This document shows positions 16,066 through 25,691 of a DNA stretch of 64,000 nt, in pieces. The notes beneath the pieces were generated by a model. The model saw nothing but the letters and a program-made list of their open reading frames with translations. It made no database searches and was not told the origin of the DNA. This stretch comes from G965205725 sp965205725 (GTDB lineage: Bacteria > Pseudomonadota > Gammaproteobacteria > Pseudomonadales > Halieaceae). The number at the start of each line of letters is the position of its first letter. The stretch's first letter is position 1. The position numbers were made by a program, and so were the translations under genes. The stretch is taken from positions 930,001 through 994,000 of the forward strand of contig OZ242189.1 of NCBI GenBank assembly GCA_965205725.1. Reading direction: 5' to 3'.

Positions 16066-18690
16066 ATGAGAGATGCTCAGCCGCAGGTCATTCAGCGCAA
16101 GAATTATCAGCCGACGTCCTTTGTCGTGGATGATACTCACCTGGATTTCAATTTATACGAAGACTATGCGTTAGTGAAATCGCGTTTGCAGATGCGCCGC
16201 CGCGATTCCGGGAGCCGCTCCCCTCTGGTATTGCAGGGGCAGCAGATAAAACTGCTGTCAGTGGCTGTCAATGGCGCGACCCTGGGTGCAGAAGACTACA
16301 GGGTCAATGACGATGAGCTTCGTATTCATGCGCTGCCAGAACAGTTTGAGCTGCGCTGTGAAACCCGTATTGAGCCCCAGAATAACAAGTCACTGGAAGG
16401 ACTCTATAAGTCTCAGTCTATGTTCTGTACCCAATGCGAAGCTGAAGGTTTCCGCAAGATTACCTATTACCTGGATCGCCCTGACGTGATGTCCGGGTTT
16501 ACCGTGCGAGTTGAGGCGGACAGGCAGCGCTACCCGGTGTTGTTAAGCAATGGCAACCAGGTTGATGGCGGTGTTGAAGGTGAGCGGCACTGGACTTTGT
16601 GGCACGATCCGCACCCCAAACCTTGTTATTTGTTTGCTCTGGTTGCCGGTAACCTCGAGTATGTACAGGACAGCTTTACCACCTGCGGTGGCCGCGAGGT
16701 AGACCTGCGCATTTACGTTGCAAGCAAAGACCTGGACAAATGCGAGCACGCCATGCGTTCACTGCAGTCCTCCATGCGCTGGGATGAAGAGGTATTTGGT
16801 CGAGAGTACGACCTCAGCGTGTTTAATATAGTTGCTGTTGATGATTTCAATATGGGTGCGATGGAAAACAAGAGTCTCAATATTTTTAACACCTCCTGTA
16901 TTTTGGCAAACCCGGCGACAACCACGGATATGGCCTTCCAGCGGGTAGAGGGTGTTGTGGCCCACGAGTATTTTCACAATTGGTCTGGCAACCGGGTAAC
17001 CTGCCGCGACTGGTTTCAGTTGAGCTTAAAAGAAGGTTTCACCGTGTATCGCGATGCTGAGTTCTCTGCAGATATGGGGTCGCGAACCGTCAAGCGCATT
17101 GAGGATGTTGCGCTGCTGCGCACTGCCCAGTTTGCCGAAGACGCTGGCCCCATGGCACATCCTGTCCGGCCAGACTCATTTATTGAAATCAACAATTTCT
17201 ACACAGTGACCATTTACGAAAAAGGCGCGGAGGTAGTGCGAATGATTCGCACGTTGCTGGGCCCGGAGAAGTTTCGCGCTGGATCAGACCTCTATTTCGA
17301 CCGTCACGACGGGCAGGCAGTGACCTGCGATGAGTTTGTTCAGGCGATGGAAGATGCCAGTGGGCGCGATTTATCTCAGTTTCGTCTTTGGTATTCTCAG
17401 GCGGGAACACCGCACCTGGATGTTGCTGGCAACTGGGATGAAGAGGAGGGTCGTTTTACTTTGACTGTAGAACAATCCTGCCCGGCGACGCCGGGCCAGA
17501 GTGAGAAGGAGCCGCTCCTTATCCCGCTGGAAATGGGACTGATAGGCGACGCTGGCGCGATGCCATTAACACCGGCTGGCGCTGCCCCGGACCTGGCGAC
17601 GCCGGCTAACACGCGCCGCGTTCTGGAATTGACCGAAACCGCGCAAAGCTTCACTTTTATCGGACTAACTGAAAAGCCGGTGCCTTCGTTGTTGCGCGGT
17701 TTCTCCGCGCCAGTGAAGTTAACTTATCCCTACGGTGATGATGAACTGGCGGCGCTGATGGCCAGGGATGACGATGGCTTTTGTCGGTGGGATGCCTGCC
17801 AGCAGCTTGCGCAACGCCTCATTGTGAGCACACAGTCAGAAGCGGCAGACACACAGGTATTGACTAACGCCTACCGGGCTATTCTCGACGATACATCAGC
17901 CGACCCTGCCATGGTTGCAGAGATGTTGCGCCTGCCGAGTGTGAATTACCTGGTTGAAACCAGTGAGCTGGCAGATGTACATAGCTTGCATCGGGCGCGA
18001 GAGTGTATTCGCCAAGAGCTGGGTAAAAGTCTATTTTCTCAATTACACGCGCACTATGAGAGGTTGGCCTGCGCAGCCCCTTATGCGCCGAACGCCCACC
18101 AGATTGCAGCGCGTAGCCTCCGCAATACTTGTCTGGCCTATTTGGTCTTGGCGGATGCTGAAGCCGGTGTTCAGCTAGCCCAGATTCAATATCGAGAGGC
18201 CAATAACATGACTGACCAGCAGGCCGCCTTGACAGCTATTGTGAATCACGGCAGCGATCAGCAGAGCGAGGCCGTACTCAAGGCGTTCTATAAGCAGTGG
18301 CAGCACGAGTCGCTGGTGGTCAATCAATGGTTCCAGGTGCAGGCGGTTAGCCCCCGGGAGGGTGCGCTGGAGAGAGTGATAAGTTTGATGCAGCACGCAG
18401 ACTTCGAGCTAACGAACCCCAATAAGGTGCGCTCTGTGGTAGGTGCCTTTTGTGCAGCTAACCCCATTCATTTTCATGGGCTGAGTGGCGGCGGTTACCA
18501 GTTATTGGCTGATGTGGTTGCTCAGCTCGATAGCTTTAACCCGCAGATAGCCGCGAGACTGCTGATGCCGCTGACACGCTGGCGTCGCTATGCCCACGGC
18601 CAGGAATTGATGCAACAGCAATTGCAAAAACTTGCCGACATGGACGGTTTGTCACCTGATGTCTTTGAAGTGGTCAGCAAGAGCCTTTAG
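16066..18690 (+). CDS. pepN: Aminopeptidase N (M1 family)
   Basis: An 874-residue zinc aminopeptidase that removes N-terminal residues from peptides in the cytoplasm. The exopeptidase signature GAMEN is near residue 265. The zinc site HEYFHNWSGN is near 300, with the downstream Glu in LKEGFTVYRDAEF. The C-terminal third is the all-helical domain of the E. coli PepN subgroup. The start has only a weak GAGAG purine stretch and lies 28 bp after the minisatellite. Three 23-bp repeats begin within its last codons. Confidence 0.96.
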   Translation: MRDAQPQVIQRKNYQPTSFVVDDTHLDFNLYEDYALVKSRLQMRRRDSGSRSPLVLQGQQIKLLSVAVNGATLGAEDYRVNDDELRIHALPEQFELRCETRIEPQNNKSLEGLYKSQSMFCTQCEAEGFRKITYYLDRPDVMSGFTVRVEADRQRYPVLLSNGNQVDGGVEGERHWTLWHDPHPKPCYLFALVAGNLEYVQDSFTTCGGREVDLRIYVASKDLDKCEHAMRSLQSSMRWDEEVFGREYDLSVFNIVAVDDFNMGAMENKSLNIFNTSCILANPATTTDMAFQRVEGVVAHEYFHNWSGNRVTCRDWFQLSLKEGFTVYRDAEFSADMGSRTVKRIEDVALLRTAQFAEDAGPMAHPVRPDSFIEINNFYTVTIYEKGAEVVRMIRTLLGPEKFRAGSDLYFDRHDGQAVTCDEFVQAMEDASGRDLSQFRLWYSQAGTPHLDVAGNWDEEEGRFTLTVEQSCPATPGQSEKEPLLIPLEMGLIGDAGAMPLTPAGAAPDLATPANTRRVLELTETAQSFTFIGLTEKPVPSLLRGFSAPVKLTYPYGDDELAALMARDDDGFCRWDACQQLAQRLIVSTQSEAADTQVLTNAYRAILDDTSADPAMVAEMLRLPSVNYLVETSELADVHSLHRARECIRQELGKSLFSQLHAHYERLACAAPYAPNAHQIAARSLRNTCLAYLVLADAEAGVQLAQIQYREANNMTDQQAALTAIVNHGSDQQSEAVLKAFYKQWQHESLVVNQWFQVQAVSPREGALERVISLMQHADFELTNPNKVRSVVGAFCAANPIHFHGLSGGGYQLLADVVAQLDSFNPQIAARLLMPLTRWRRYAHGQELMQQQLQKLADMDGLSPDVFEVVSKSL

Positions 18691-18743
18691 CCAGGAACAG
18701 CAAGAGCCTTTAGCCAGGGACAGCAAGAGCCTTTAGCTAGGAT
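18675..18743. repeat. Three 23-bp tandem repeats at the pepN/batD junction
   Basis: CAGCAAGAGCCTTTAGCCAG plus three bases is present at 18675-18697, 18698-18720 and 18721-18743. The first copy contains the last codons and stop of pepN. The third overlaps the stop codon of batD on the other strand (18737-18739). Confidence 0.93.
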
Positions 18744-20389
18744 GGGTATAACACAGGCAGGGTATCGGCTCGGCTGTTCTTTTGCTTGTCTGCCATTTGC
18801 TTGCGCACATCCTTTAGAGCATCAGCGAGTGGGGCGCCTTCCCAGGTTTGTCGGGTGGGCCCATACAATGCCCGTTCCAGTTCGTCCAGCAACGTGCAGG
18901 TGCGTGAATTTGCACGCCGTTTCAACTCTGAGAGGGTTGGATTAGATAGGTCTGGAAACACAGCACAGAGCCAGGCAGATAGCTGAAGTCGGGTTGTTTG
19001 CGCGCAATTGTTGTTACACTGCTGTACGAGATTCTTAAAAGCAGAATTCTCTGTTTGAACGGCTGTACTCTTCGCGGCCTGTTGCGGTGTATTGCTGTCG
19101 CCGCGACGGTGCAGAAAAAACAACACCGTGAGCAACCACCCCAGGGCCATGGCTGCTGTAATCCACACCCAGACACTGTAGTCGTTTGTGAGTGGGTTTT
19201 GCCTAACCGATACTGTAGAGGGCGGCCCCTCGTTTTCAACGGGGCCTGGAACAAGCGTGGAAGCCACCGAAAAGCTGCGAGCGGCTAGTGTTGCATAGCG
19301 CAGCTTGTTGTCCTTGGTATCCCACCAGGGAACAGATATTTCCGGTATATGGTATTCGCCCGCTTCAGTGACAACCCATGCGGCACTCTGTATTCCCAGA
19401 GCAGTCAGGCCTTGTGCGCTGGTGACGTTTTCCCGGCTTGGCTGGTCGGGGTAAATTTTAATGCCGGCCAGCTCGGGCTGGGGCAGGTCGGGTAATTGGG
19501 AACCTCGTAATCCGATGCCTTGCAGGGTGATTGTTCGAGTGACCGAGTCGCCAATATTCATGTTTTCCAGAGGCGTCGACCAGCTTTCTTTGATCTCTAC
19601 TTTTTCGCTCGGCAACCAGGTGTCTCCAGAGAATTCGCGAGGCATGGGTTTGACATCTATGGTTATGGGTTTAGCGTTGCGGCGTATAGTCTGCCGCCTG
19701 TTACCAAGGCTGAAAAAGCCGCGCTGTCCAGTCACCTGCTGGGCCTGAAATTGAATGCCTGGAATTTCCAGGGTGCCACTTTGCAAAGGGTAGACCGCGA
19801 ATGACCATTCGCTGACCTGATAGCTAACGCCGTCTATTGCCTGGCTATAATTGTTTTTGCCGAGCGGTTCTATCTCGGCGTTTTCAATGTTGAGGGCGGT
19901 GTTGTCTATGTTGGTGAGTGATACGGCACGATAGGTCCGAATGGTGAGCCGCAACTGGCCCATCACATACACGTTGTCTCTATCTGCCTCCATTTCCACG
20001 AAAAAAACATCGGAGGCGCTGAGCTCGTCGCTGCCCTCTTTGACCATTAGACCTATCGGACTGGTTGGCTTTCCGTCAACATTGAGTGAAGGCAATAGGA
20101 GTTTGCCACTGCGTTTCGGCAGTAAGGTGAGTATCAGTTCCTGGCTGCCTTCCCTGCGACCATTCGTGTAGGAAGTGCTGCTTCGCGTGCTCTTGCTAAT
20201 GGCATCGAAGTCTTTGATTAGTGGTGAAAAATTGATGTTATCCAGGTTCTCGCCTTCGGTGGCCTGGATAACCAGGTTAAAGCTCTCTGTTACACTCATG
20301 CTGGCTCGATCAACGCTTACGCTCACCGCTGCCGTGACTATGCAACTGGCAAGCAGCATTACAAAACCGAGAGCAATTCTACCAATCAT
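18737..20389 (-). CDS. batD: BatD-like protein (oxygen tolerance family)
   Basis: A 550-residue protein from the ATG at 20389, which overlaps the end of batBC and is preceded by AGGAGA. A longer open frame upstream is only a shadow of the Q/N-rich batBC sequence. A signal peptide (MIGRIALGFVMLLASCIVTA) leads into repeated beta-sandwich regions such as SVDRASMSVTESFNLVIQA. A C-terminal membrane segment, WVWITAAMALGWLLTVLFFL, precedes a cytoplasmic tail. BatD proteins work with the VWA proteins BatA and BatB in envelope stress or aerotolerance; the mechanism is unsettled. Confidence 0.88.
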   Translation of the reverse strand: MIGRIALGFVMLLASCIVTAAVSVSVDRASMSVTESFNLVIQATEGENLDNINFSPLIKDFDAISKSTRSSTSYTNGRREGSQELILTLLPKRSGKLLLPSLNVDGKPTSPIGLMVKEGSDELSASDVFFVEMEADRDNVYVMGQLRLTIRTYRAVSLTNIDNTALNIENAEIEPLGKNNYSQAIDGVSYQVSEWSFAVYPLQSGTLEIPGIQFQAQQVTGQRGFFSLGNRRQTIRRNAKPITIDVKPMPREFSGDTWLPSEKVEIKESWSTPLENMNIGDSVTRTITLQGIGLRGSQLPDLPQPELAGIKIYPDQPSRENVTSAQGLTALGIQSAAWVVTEAGEYHIPEISVPWWDTKDNKLRYATLAARSFSVASTLVPGPVENEGPPSTVSVRQNPLTNDYSVWVWITAAMALGWLLTVLFFLHRRGDSNTPQQAAKSTAVQTENSAFKNLVQQCNNNCAQTTRLQLSAWLCAVFPDLSNPTLSELKRRANSRTCTLLDELERALYGPTRQTWEGAPLADALKDVRKQMADKQKNSRADTLPVLYPS

Positions 20390-22226
20390 CGTTAAACTCT
20401 CCTGTGTTCGATAGATCTTTTTGCCGCAGCTCTGATTCATATTTGAACTTTCGCCGCAATAATCCAGCCGGGTCGTCGGGCACTTGTCGCAACCATGCCT
20501 CGGTGGCTTGATCTTTTTCCTGTTCCTCAGAACTGGCCTGAGTGGATGCATTTTGGCTCGGCGGGTTGTTGTCAGCTTGTTCTTGCTCAGCTGGTGATTG
20601 TTCCAGCGGCTGATCTTTCTCGCTGTTTTGCTGTTGTTTATCCTGCTTGCTCTGAGAGGGCGAAGGATTGTCCTCAGGGTCAGAGTTTGCTTCCTGCCGC
20701 TGACTGGGTTCATTTTGCTGCTGATCCTGCGGATTTGATTCGCCTTCGCCTTGTTGCTGTTTGTGTGGCTTGTCGTTTTGCCCCTGCTGATTCTGCTCCT
20801 GGTTCTGATTTTGATTCTGGCTTTGATTCTGGCTTTGATTCTGCTGATCATTTTGCTGTTGTTTGAGTAACTTTTCTAGCAGTTGCTTATTGAACAGTGC
20901 ATCGTCAAACTCTGGCGACTGTTCCAGAGCCTTCTCATAGGCCTTTATTGCGCCGGGCAAGTCCCCTGCTCGAGCCATTGCGTTGCCACGGTTATACAAA
21001 TTGTTGACGCTGCTGCTTGCGCCGTACAGTTCCTGCGCTTGCTTATAGTGTTGCGCCCGATAGTGTGCAGCAGCAGACCACTCCGGGTCCTCAAACAGCC
21101 CTGCGGCTGCCTCAGCCTTACCTTGCCGCAGAAGCCTCGCAGCTTGTTGGTCGCTGCTCAACCACAAATCATTCCAATTGAATGGCTGTGCTTCGGCGCG
21201 GGGTATCTGAATCAGAAACAAAAGCGGAAGACAAAGCAGCCAGCCGCGACGAAATGCGAATAGAGCCAGCGGCAGGCAGGCCATGGATAACCAATAACCC
21301 GCATCGTGCCAGGTATCGGTGCTTCTCAGGGAATTGTCGAGTGTTGAGGTCGCTGCCAGGTCGCTGTGATCCAGTACCGAGAGGTCAATGCCAGTTAGGC
21401 TGAGATCGTGGTATTTGCCGCCGTTGGCTCGCGCCAGCGCGCGCAAGCTATCGCGATCCAGTTTCGCAATGACGATTTCACCCTTGCGATCTTTTTGCAG
21501 TTTGCCGGAAGTGAGAACAATCGGTTCACCGGCTTCGGTGCCGACTCCGATCACCGACAAGGTATAGTTGGTTTTAGCAGTCAGCCTGGCAATGGACGCT
21601 CTGCGTTTTATATTTACGCCGTCTGTCAGCAGCAGGATTTGTCCCTCCAGCATACCGGCTGCTTGCAGCAGTTCTATGGCCAGCTCTACGGCTGCTGCTG
21701 CATCGCTACCTGCGGCGGGCATCATATCCGGGTGCAGGGCTGGCACCAGATTACTGATGGTTCGTACATCATCAGTTAATGGGCTGACGACATGGGCGTC
21801 TCCAGCGAAGGCGATCATCCCGGTGGTGCCCTCAGTACGATTTTTCAACAAATCTCTTAGCTTGTGCTTGCTGCGTTGTAACCGCGAAGGCTTAATATCC
21901 TCGGTCAGCATCGACGGACTTAAATCGAGCAGCAGAACCAGTGCCTCTTGTCTGCGTTGGACCGGTTGCGGGATTTGCTCCCAGCTAGGGCCGGCCAGAG
22001 CCAGTATGATCAGTACCCACCACAATAAAATTGCCTGAATGGGCGCACGTTTTGAGGTGGTGTTCGTGGTCACAAGCAAGTGTGGCAGCAGCTCTTGATC
22101 GATCATTTTCGACCAGCCCAAATGCGAGCGAGTTTTACGCCACAGGCCCCAAAACAAGAGCACGCAGGGCAGCAACCCCAGAAGCCACAGCGGGCGCAGA
22201 AAATGCAGTTCAGCCAACTGTTCCAT
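20379..22226 (-). CDS. VWA and TPR protein, BatB-BatC fusion
   Basis: A 615-residue inner-membrane protein. Two N-terminal membrane segments precede a von Willebrand A domain with the metal-binding motif DLSPSM near residue 98. Further membrane helices (about 310-345) are followed by TPR repeats near 390-445 (NLYNRGNAMARAGDLPGAIK). About 120 residues of very Q/N/E-rich linker then lead to a conserved tail, AWLRQVPDDPAGLLRRKFKY. BatB and BatC are separate proteins in Bacteroides; fused versions are common in Proteobacteria. It follows batA directly and overlaps batD. Confidence 0.9.
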   Translation of the reverse strand: MEQLAELHFLRPLWLLGLLPCVLLFWGLWRKTRSHLGWSKMIDQELLPHLLVTTNTTSKRAPIQAILLWWVLIILALAGPSWEQIPQPVQRRQEALVLLLDLSPSMLTEDIKPSRLQRSKHKLRDLLKNRTEGTTGMIAFAGDAHVVSPLTDDVRTISNLVPALHPDMMPAAGSDAAAAVELAIELLQAAGMLEGQILLLTDGVNIKRRASIARLTAKTNYTLSVIGVGTEAGEPIVLTSGKLQKDRKGEIVIAKLDRDSLRALARANGGKYHDLSLTGIDLSVLDHSDLAATSTLDNSLRSTDTWHDAGYWLSMACLPLALFAFRRGWLLCLPLLFLIQIPRAEAQPFNWNDLWLSSDQQAARLLRQGKAEAAAGLFEDPEWSAAAHYRAQHYKQAQELYGASSSVNNLYNRGNAMARAGDLPGAIKAYEKALEQSPEFDDALFNKQLLEKLLKQQQNDQQNQSQNQSQNQNQNQEQNQQGQNDKPHKQQQGEGESNPQDQQQNEPSQRQEANSDPEDNPSPSQSKQDKQQQNSEKDQPLEQSPAEQEQADNNPPSQNASTQASSEEQEKDQATEAWLRQVPDDPAGLLRRKFKYESELRQKDLSNTGEFNDDW

Positions 22227-23231
22227 CTATCGGTCTCGCCCTGCCAGATACATTGAGGCAAGCAACAGGCTGGCGATGAAAGTCAAGCCCAGGGGGTAGT
22301 GCAGCAAACTTGTGCTGGGACGGAATGTTTCCACCTCCTGGTTTATGGGCTCCAGTTGGTCGAGCAAGTTGTAGATTTCGGCGAGCTCAGCGGGGCTGCG
22401 CGCGCGGAAATAACGACCCTTAGTCATTTGAGCGATGGCTTGCAAAGTGTCTTCGTCCAGGTCCTGAGATGGATTGACCACGCGGCTGCCGAAGTTCGAG
22501 CCGAATAGCCCCGCCATCTTCATTTGATCGGCGCCCACGCCAATGGTGTAAATACGGATGTTGTGTGTTGCTGCCAGAGCGGCGGCTTCCAGAGGGTCGA
22601 CCGCGCCAGCTGTATTGGCGCCATCGGTGAGTAGAATCATCACGCGGCTCTCGTTGGGGCGTTCCCGTAAGCGTTTTATCGTCAGGCCGATTGCATCGCC
22701 TATCGCCGTCTCGCCGCCGGCAAAACCAATTTGTGCCTCATTAAGGAATCGCTTTACCGTGAGCGTGTCAAAGGTCAATGGCGCCTGCAAATACGCATGA
22801 GTACCAAATAGCACTAGCCCGAGCCGGTCGCCCTGGCGACGCCGAACGAACTCACTGACTACAGCCTTCACTGCAGTAATCCTCTCTACGGTAGTGCCGC
22901 TCGCAGGCATGTCCGCCGTGCGCATGCTGCCTGAAATATCCACGGCTAGTAGCAAGTCGCGCCCCTCCATTGGCAGGTTAATCGTATCACCCGAATAAAT
23001 CGGCCGCGCAGAGGCAGTCAGCAGACTGATCCAGATAATCAGCATGAGAACGAGATTTAGCCAATGGCTGGTGCTCATGCTGTGACCAGACGCCTGATTC
23101 AGCGCTTGCCATTGCTCATAGAACGGGGCCCGCAACGCCGCTTGCTCCGACTTTGCGACGGGTAACAGCCAGTGAGCAAACCATGGCAACGGCAGCAGGA
23201 AAAAAACGGCGGGCCAGAGGAACTCAATCAT
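22227..23231 (-). CDS. batA: VWA domain protein BatA
   Basis: A 334-residue protein with membrane segments at each end and a central VWA domain. The metal site DISGSMRTADM is near residue 95, and VMILLTDGANTAG near 200 is the second conserved block. In the moxR-bat operon such proteins are thought to form a membrane scaffold with BatB/BatD and the MoxR ATPase. Its start overlaps the end of the DUF4381 gene by 8 nt. Confidence 0.9.
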   Translation of the reverse strand: MIEFLWPAVFFLLPLPWFAHWLLPVAKSEQAALRAPFYEQWQALNQASGHSMSTSHWLNLVLMLIIWISLLTASARPIYSGDTINLPMEGRDLLLAVDISGSMRTADMPASGTTVERITAVKAVVSEFVRRRQGDRLGLVLFGTHAYLQAPLTFDTLTVKRFLNEAQIGFAGGETAIGDAIGLTIKRLRERPNESRVMILLTDGANTAGAVDPLEAAALAATHNIRIYTIGVGADQMKMAGLFGSNFGSRVVNPSQDLDEDTLQAIAQMTKGRYFRARSPAELAEIYNLLDQLEPINQEVETFRPSTSLLHYPLGLTFIASLLLASMYLAGRDR

Positions 23232-23715
23232 CTGATGGTTCCCGGTGTAATTTCAGCCACAGGCCTATATCCTGATGGAGCTTCTCAATACCGATGTCTC
23301 CAGCATTCTCCTTGTAGATTGCGTCTTTCAAGGGCAAGAAGTTGTAAGGGCTCTTGGTGTTGGCGGACACTTTGGACTGGAGAAAATCTATCCAGGACTG
23401 CGCCGTCACAGGCGCGATTTCCTGGTTCGGGAAACTGACCAAAGCCACCCGTTTGAGTAGTGCATTGCACTGTTGCAGATATCGGCTGGTATTCTTGTCT
23501 CGCCGCCACTGTTCAAAATATTGAGTGAGCAAAACCTGGCTGCTGCGGCGATGCGCACGCGCGCGCCAGCGTTTGCGCAGGAATAAGAATGTAAGCAGCC
23601 CAAGCAGCAACACAATAATGGCAACAATCCACCAACCGGGTGCGGGTGGCCACCAGCCCACAGGCTCAGGCAAGTGTATGTCGCGCAACTGTGCTAACGG
23701 GTCTGCCGCATTCAC
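23224..23715 (-). CDS. DUF4381 domain-containing protein
   Basis: A 163-residue membrane protein: LRDIHLPEPVGWWPPAPGWW at the start, then one membrane helix (IVAIIVLLLGLLTFLFLRKR, about 29-48) and a basic cytoplasmic part. The DIHLPEPVGWWPPAPGW start is the signature of the family found between DUF58 and batA in this operon. The function is unknown. It overlaps both neighbours by a few bases. Confidence 0.87.
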   Translation of the reverse strand: MNAADPLAQLRDIHLPEPVGWWPPAPGWWIVAIIVLLLGLLTFLFLRKRWRARAHRRSSQVLLTQYFEQWRRDKNTSRYLQQCNALLKRVALVSFPNQEIAPVTAQSWIDFLQSKVSANTKSPYNFLPLKDAIYKENAGDIGIEKLHQDIGLWLKLHREPSDD

Positions 23716-24659
23716 CGGTGAATCTGCCGTCGTTGTTTGCCACCGTAATAGGGCTGCAATGGATTGAGCGGGTCATCTGTGGTGCTCAATGTGATCAGCG
23801 GGATGCCCAGCTTGCCGAATTCACTTTGCCTGTGATGCAGCTGAGATTGGTAGACTTCCCGATATTGCTGCCGCAGCAGCTTGTTGCCCGTAAACAGGTC
23901 TGTCTCCTGGCTGCCATTGCTGACTCGATAGAGGCCGACTTCAGGCAACTCTGCTTCGAGCGGGTCAGAACAGTGCAGGGCGCTGATCTCTGTGTGCCGC
24001 GATAGCTGATACAGGTGCTCTAGTGCGGAGTCGCTTTCGGCACCGCAGAGGTCGCTAACGAAATAAATGGAGCTACCTGGGCGGGCGATACGCCTTAGTT
24101 CGATCAAGGCCTGGCTGAAGGACTCGCTGGCAGGGGTTGTGCTGCCAGTGGGAAGACCTCGGTTGTATTGAGACAGATTGCTGAGCAAAGAAAGCACCGA
24201 ACGGCGGCTGCGCTTCGGCCTCACCTCCTGGTGCTCTGTGTCGGAAAAAACCAGGCCTCCGATTCTATCTCCCTGCTTGAGGGCCGCCCAGGCTAGTAAC
24301 GCAGAGCACCTACAGGCGAGAACGGATTTAAATTGCTGGCGACTGCCGAAGAACATCCGATTGCGCTGGTCGGTAACAATCAAAACAGGGCGCTCGCGTT
24401 CTTCCCGGAAAATTTTGGTATGCGGGGTACCGGTTCTGGCAGTCACTCGCCAGTCGATTGTGCGAATATCGTCACCGGGTTGGTAGCCGCGAACTTCCTC
24501 GAAGTCTATGCCGCGACCGCGAAAATTAGATTTGCTGGAGCCAGTGGACAAGCTCAGGGCACGCTGATGCCTGGACAAATTTAATTGCTCACCTGAATAG
24601 CGCTGCTGAATGAGCTGTGGCAATTCGCAGTAGGCACCATTCATGCTGCCGGAACACAC
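23712..24659 (-). CDS. DUF58 domain-containing protein
   Basis: A 315-residue soluble protein. GRGIDFEEVRGYQPGDDIRT followed by IDWRVTARTG near residues 47-75 is the DUF58 hallmark, and a degenerate VWA-like fold follows (RPVLIVTDQRNRMFFGS). These proteins accompany MoxR ATPases and are probably clients or partners. It overlaps the 3' end of moxR by 19 nt, so the two are translated together. Confidence 0.9.
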   Translation of the reverse strand: MCSGSMNGAYCELPQLIQQRYSGEQLNLSRHQRALSLSTGSSKSNFRGRGIDFEEVRGYQPGDDIRTIDWRVTARTGTPHTKIFREERERPVLIVTDQRNRMFFGSRQQFKSVLACRCSALLAWAALKQGDRIGGLVFSDTEHQEVRPKRSRRSVLSLLSNLSQYNRGLPTGSTTPASESFSQALIELRRIARPGSSIYFVSDLCGAESDSALEHLYQLSRHTEISALHCSDPLEAELPEVGLYRVSNGSQETDLFTGNKLLRQQYREVYQSQLHHRQSEFGKLGIPLITLSTTDDPLNPLQPYYGGKQRRQIHR

Positions 24660-25603
24660 CTCACTAACTCATTAACGGCCTGATCGGCACTGATGCCGTT
24701 TGCCTCAGCTTCGAAGCTCAGAATCAGCCGATGTCTCAACACATCTGCGACCACGGCCTGCACATCATCTGGCGATACAAAATCTGCGCCGTTCAGCCAG
24801 GCATGTGCTCGTGCACATCTATCCAAAGCGATGGTTGCGCGAGGGCTGCCGCCGTATTCCAGCCAGTTGGCGAGGTCTAACGAGTAACTGGAGGGCTCCC
24901 GGGTTGCCAGTATCAACTCGACCAGGTATGCCTCTACCGGCTCGGACATGTGCATGTTCAATACCGCCTGGCGCGCGGCAAATATAGCTTGTTCTGTCGC
25001 TGGTTCCGGGCTGGCAAGTTGCTGCGGCTGCGCTTCCTGCCGGCTCAATCGCAAAATTTCGACTTCGGCGCCACGTCTGGGATAGCCCACTGCCACATGG
25101 AGCAGGAAACGATCCAACTGCGCTTCGGGCAAGGGATATGTGCCTTCCTGTTCAATGGGGTTTTGGGTCGCCATCACCAGAAACAATGGTGGTAAAGCAT
25201 AGGTTTGGCTGCCAACGCTGATCTGGCGCTCTGCCATCGACTCTAGCAGAGCTGATTGCACTTTGGCTGGCGCACGGTTGATTTCATCGGCGAGAATCAG
25301 GTTGTTGAATACAGGACCCTGCTGAAAATAGAACTGCTCCTGTTGTGGGCGATAGATTTCCGTGCCGGTAATATCCCCCGGCAGTAAATCGGGCGTGAAC
25401 TGGATTCTTTGAAAGCTGCCTTCAACACCCTCAGCGAGCGACTTTATGGCGCGAGTCTTGGCGAGTCCCGGGGCACCCTCTACCAGCAGGTGACCATCGC
25501 AGAGAAGCGCCAGCAGCAAGCGTTCCAGCAAATGCTCCTGGCCGATGATCTGGCTGCTCAGCCAGTCCTTAAGCTTTTGAATTAATTGCCGATATTCGTT
25601 CAC
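24641..25603 (-). CDS. MoxR-family AAA+ ATPase
   Basis: A 320-residue AAA+ ATPase. The Walker A loop EGAPGLAKTRA is near residue 38, the Walker B LADEINRAPAKVQSALLE near 105, and MATQNPIEQEGTYPLPEAQL contains sensor 1. MoxR ATPases act as chaperones for VWA proteins such as BatA and BatB. It is the first gene of the six-gene minus-strand operon and is divergent from gdhB. Confidence 0.93.
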   Translation of the reverse strand: MNEYRQLIQKLKDWLSSQIIGQEHLLERLLLALLCDGHLLVEGAPGLAKTRAIKSLAEGVEGSFQRIQFTPDLLPGDITGTEIYRPQQEQFYFQQGPVFNNLILADEINRAPAKVQSALLESMAERQISVGSQTYALPPLFLVMATQNPIEQEGTYPLPEAQLDRFLLHVAVGYPRRGAEVEILRLSRQEAQPQQLASPEPATEQAIFAARQAVLNMHMSEPVEAYLVELILATREPSSYSLDLANWLEYGGSPRATIALDRCARAHAWLNGADFVSPDDVQAVVADVLRHRLILSFEAEANGISADQAVNELVRCVPAA

Positions 25604-25691
25604 AGGTGTCCTTGTAAGTCATGTGTGTGTCAGGCGCCGTATTCTACCCAAATAGACTATGCTTATCACAGTGAGTTCACTCGAGAATGCT

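Noticed and set aside
15661..16140. Repeat proteins (HNP, EGY, RVM, ITL) across the minisatellite
   Set aside because: They follow from a 9-bp unit without stop codons in those frames. None has a recognisable domain, and the HNP frame runs into the pepN start on the other strand.
20390..20851. In-frame 5' extension of batD giving a 704-residue protein
   Set aside because: The extra residues are basic low-complexity sequence produced by the other frame of the Q/N-rich batBC linker. The ATG at 20389 has a ribosome binding site and a signal peptide.
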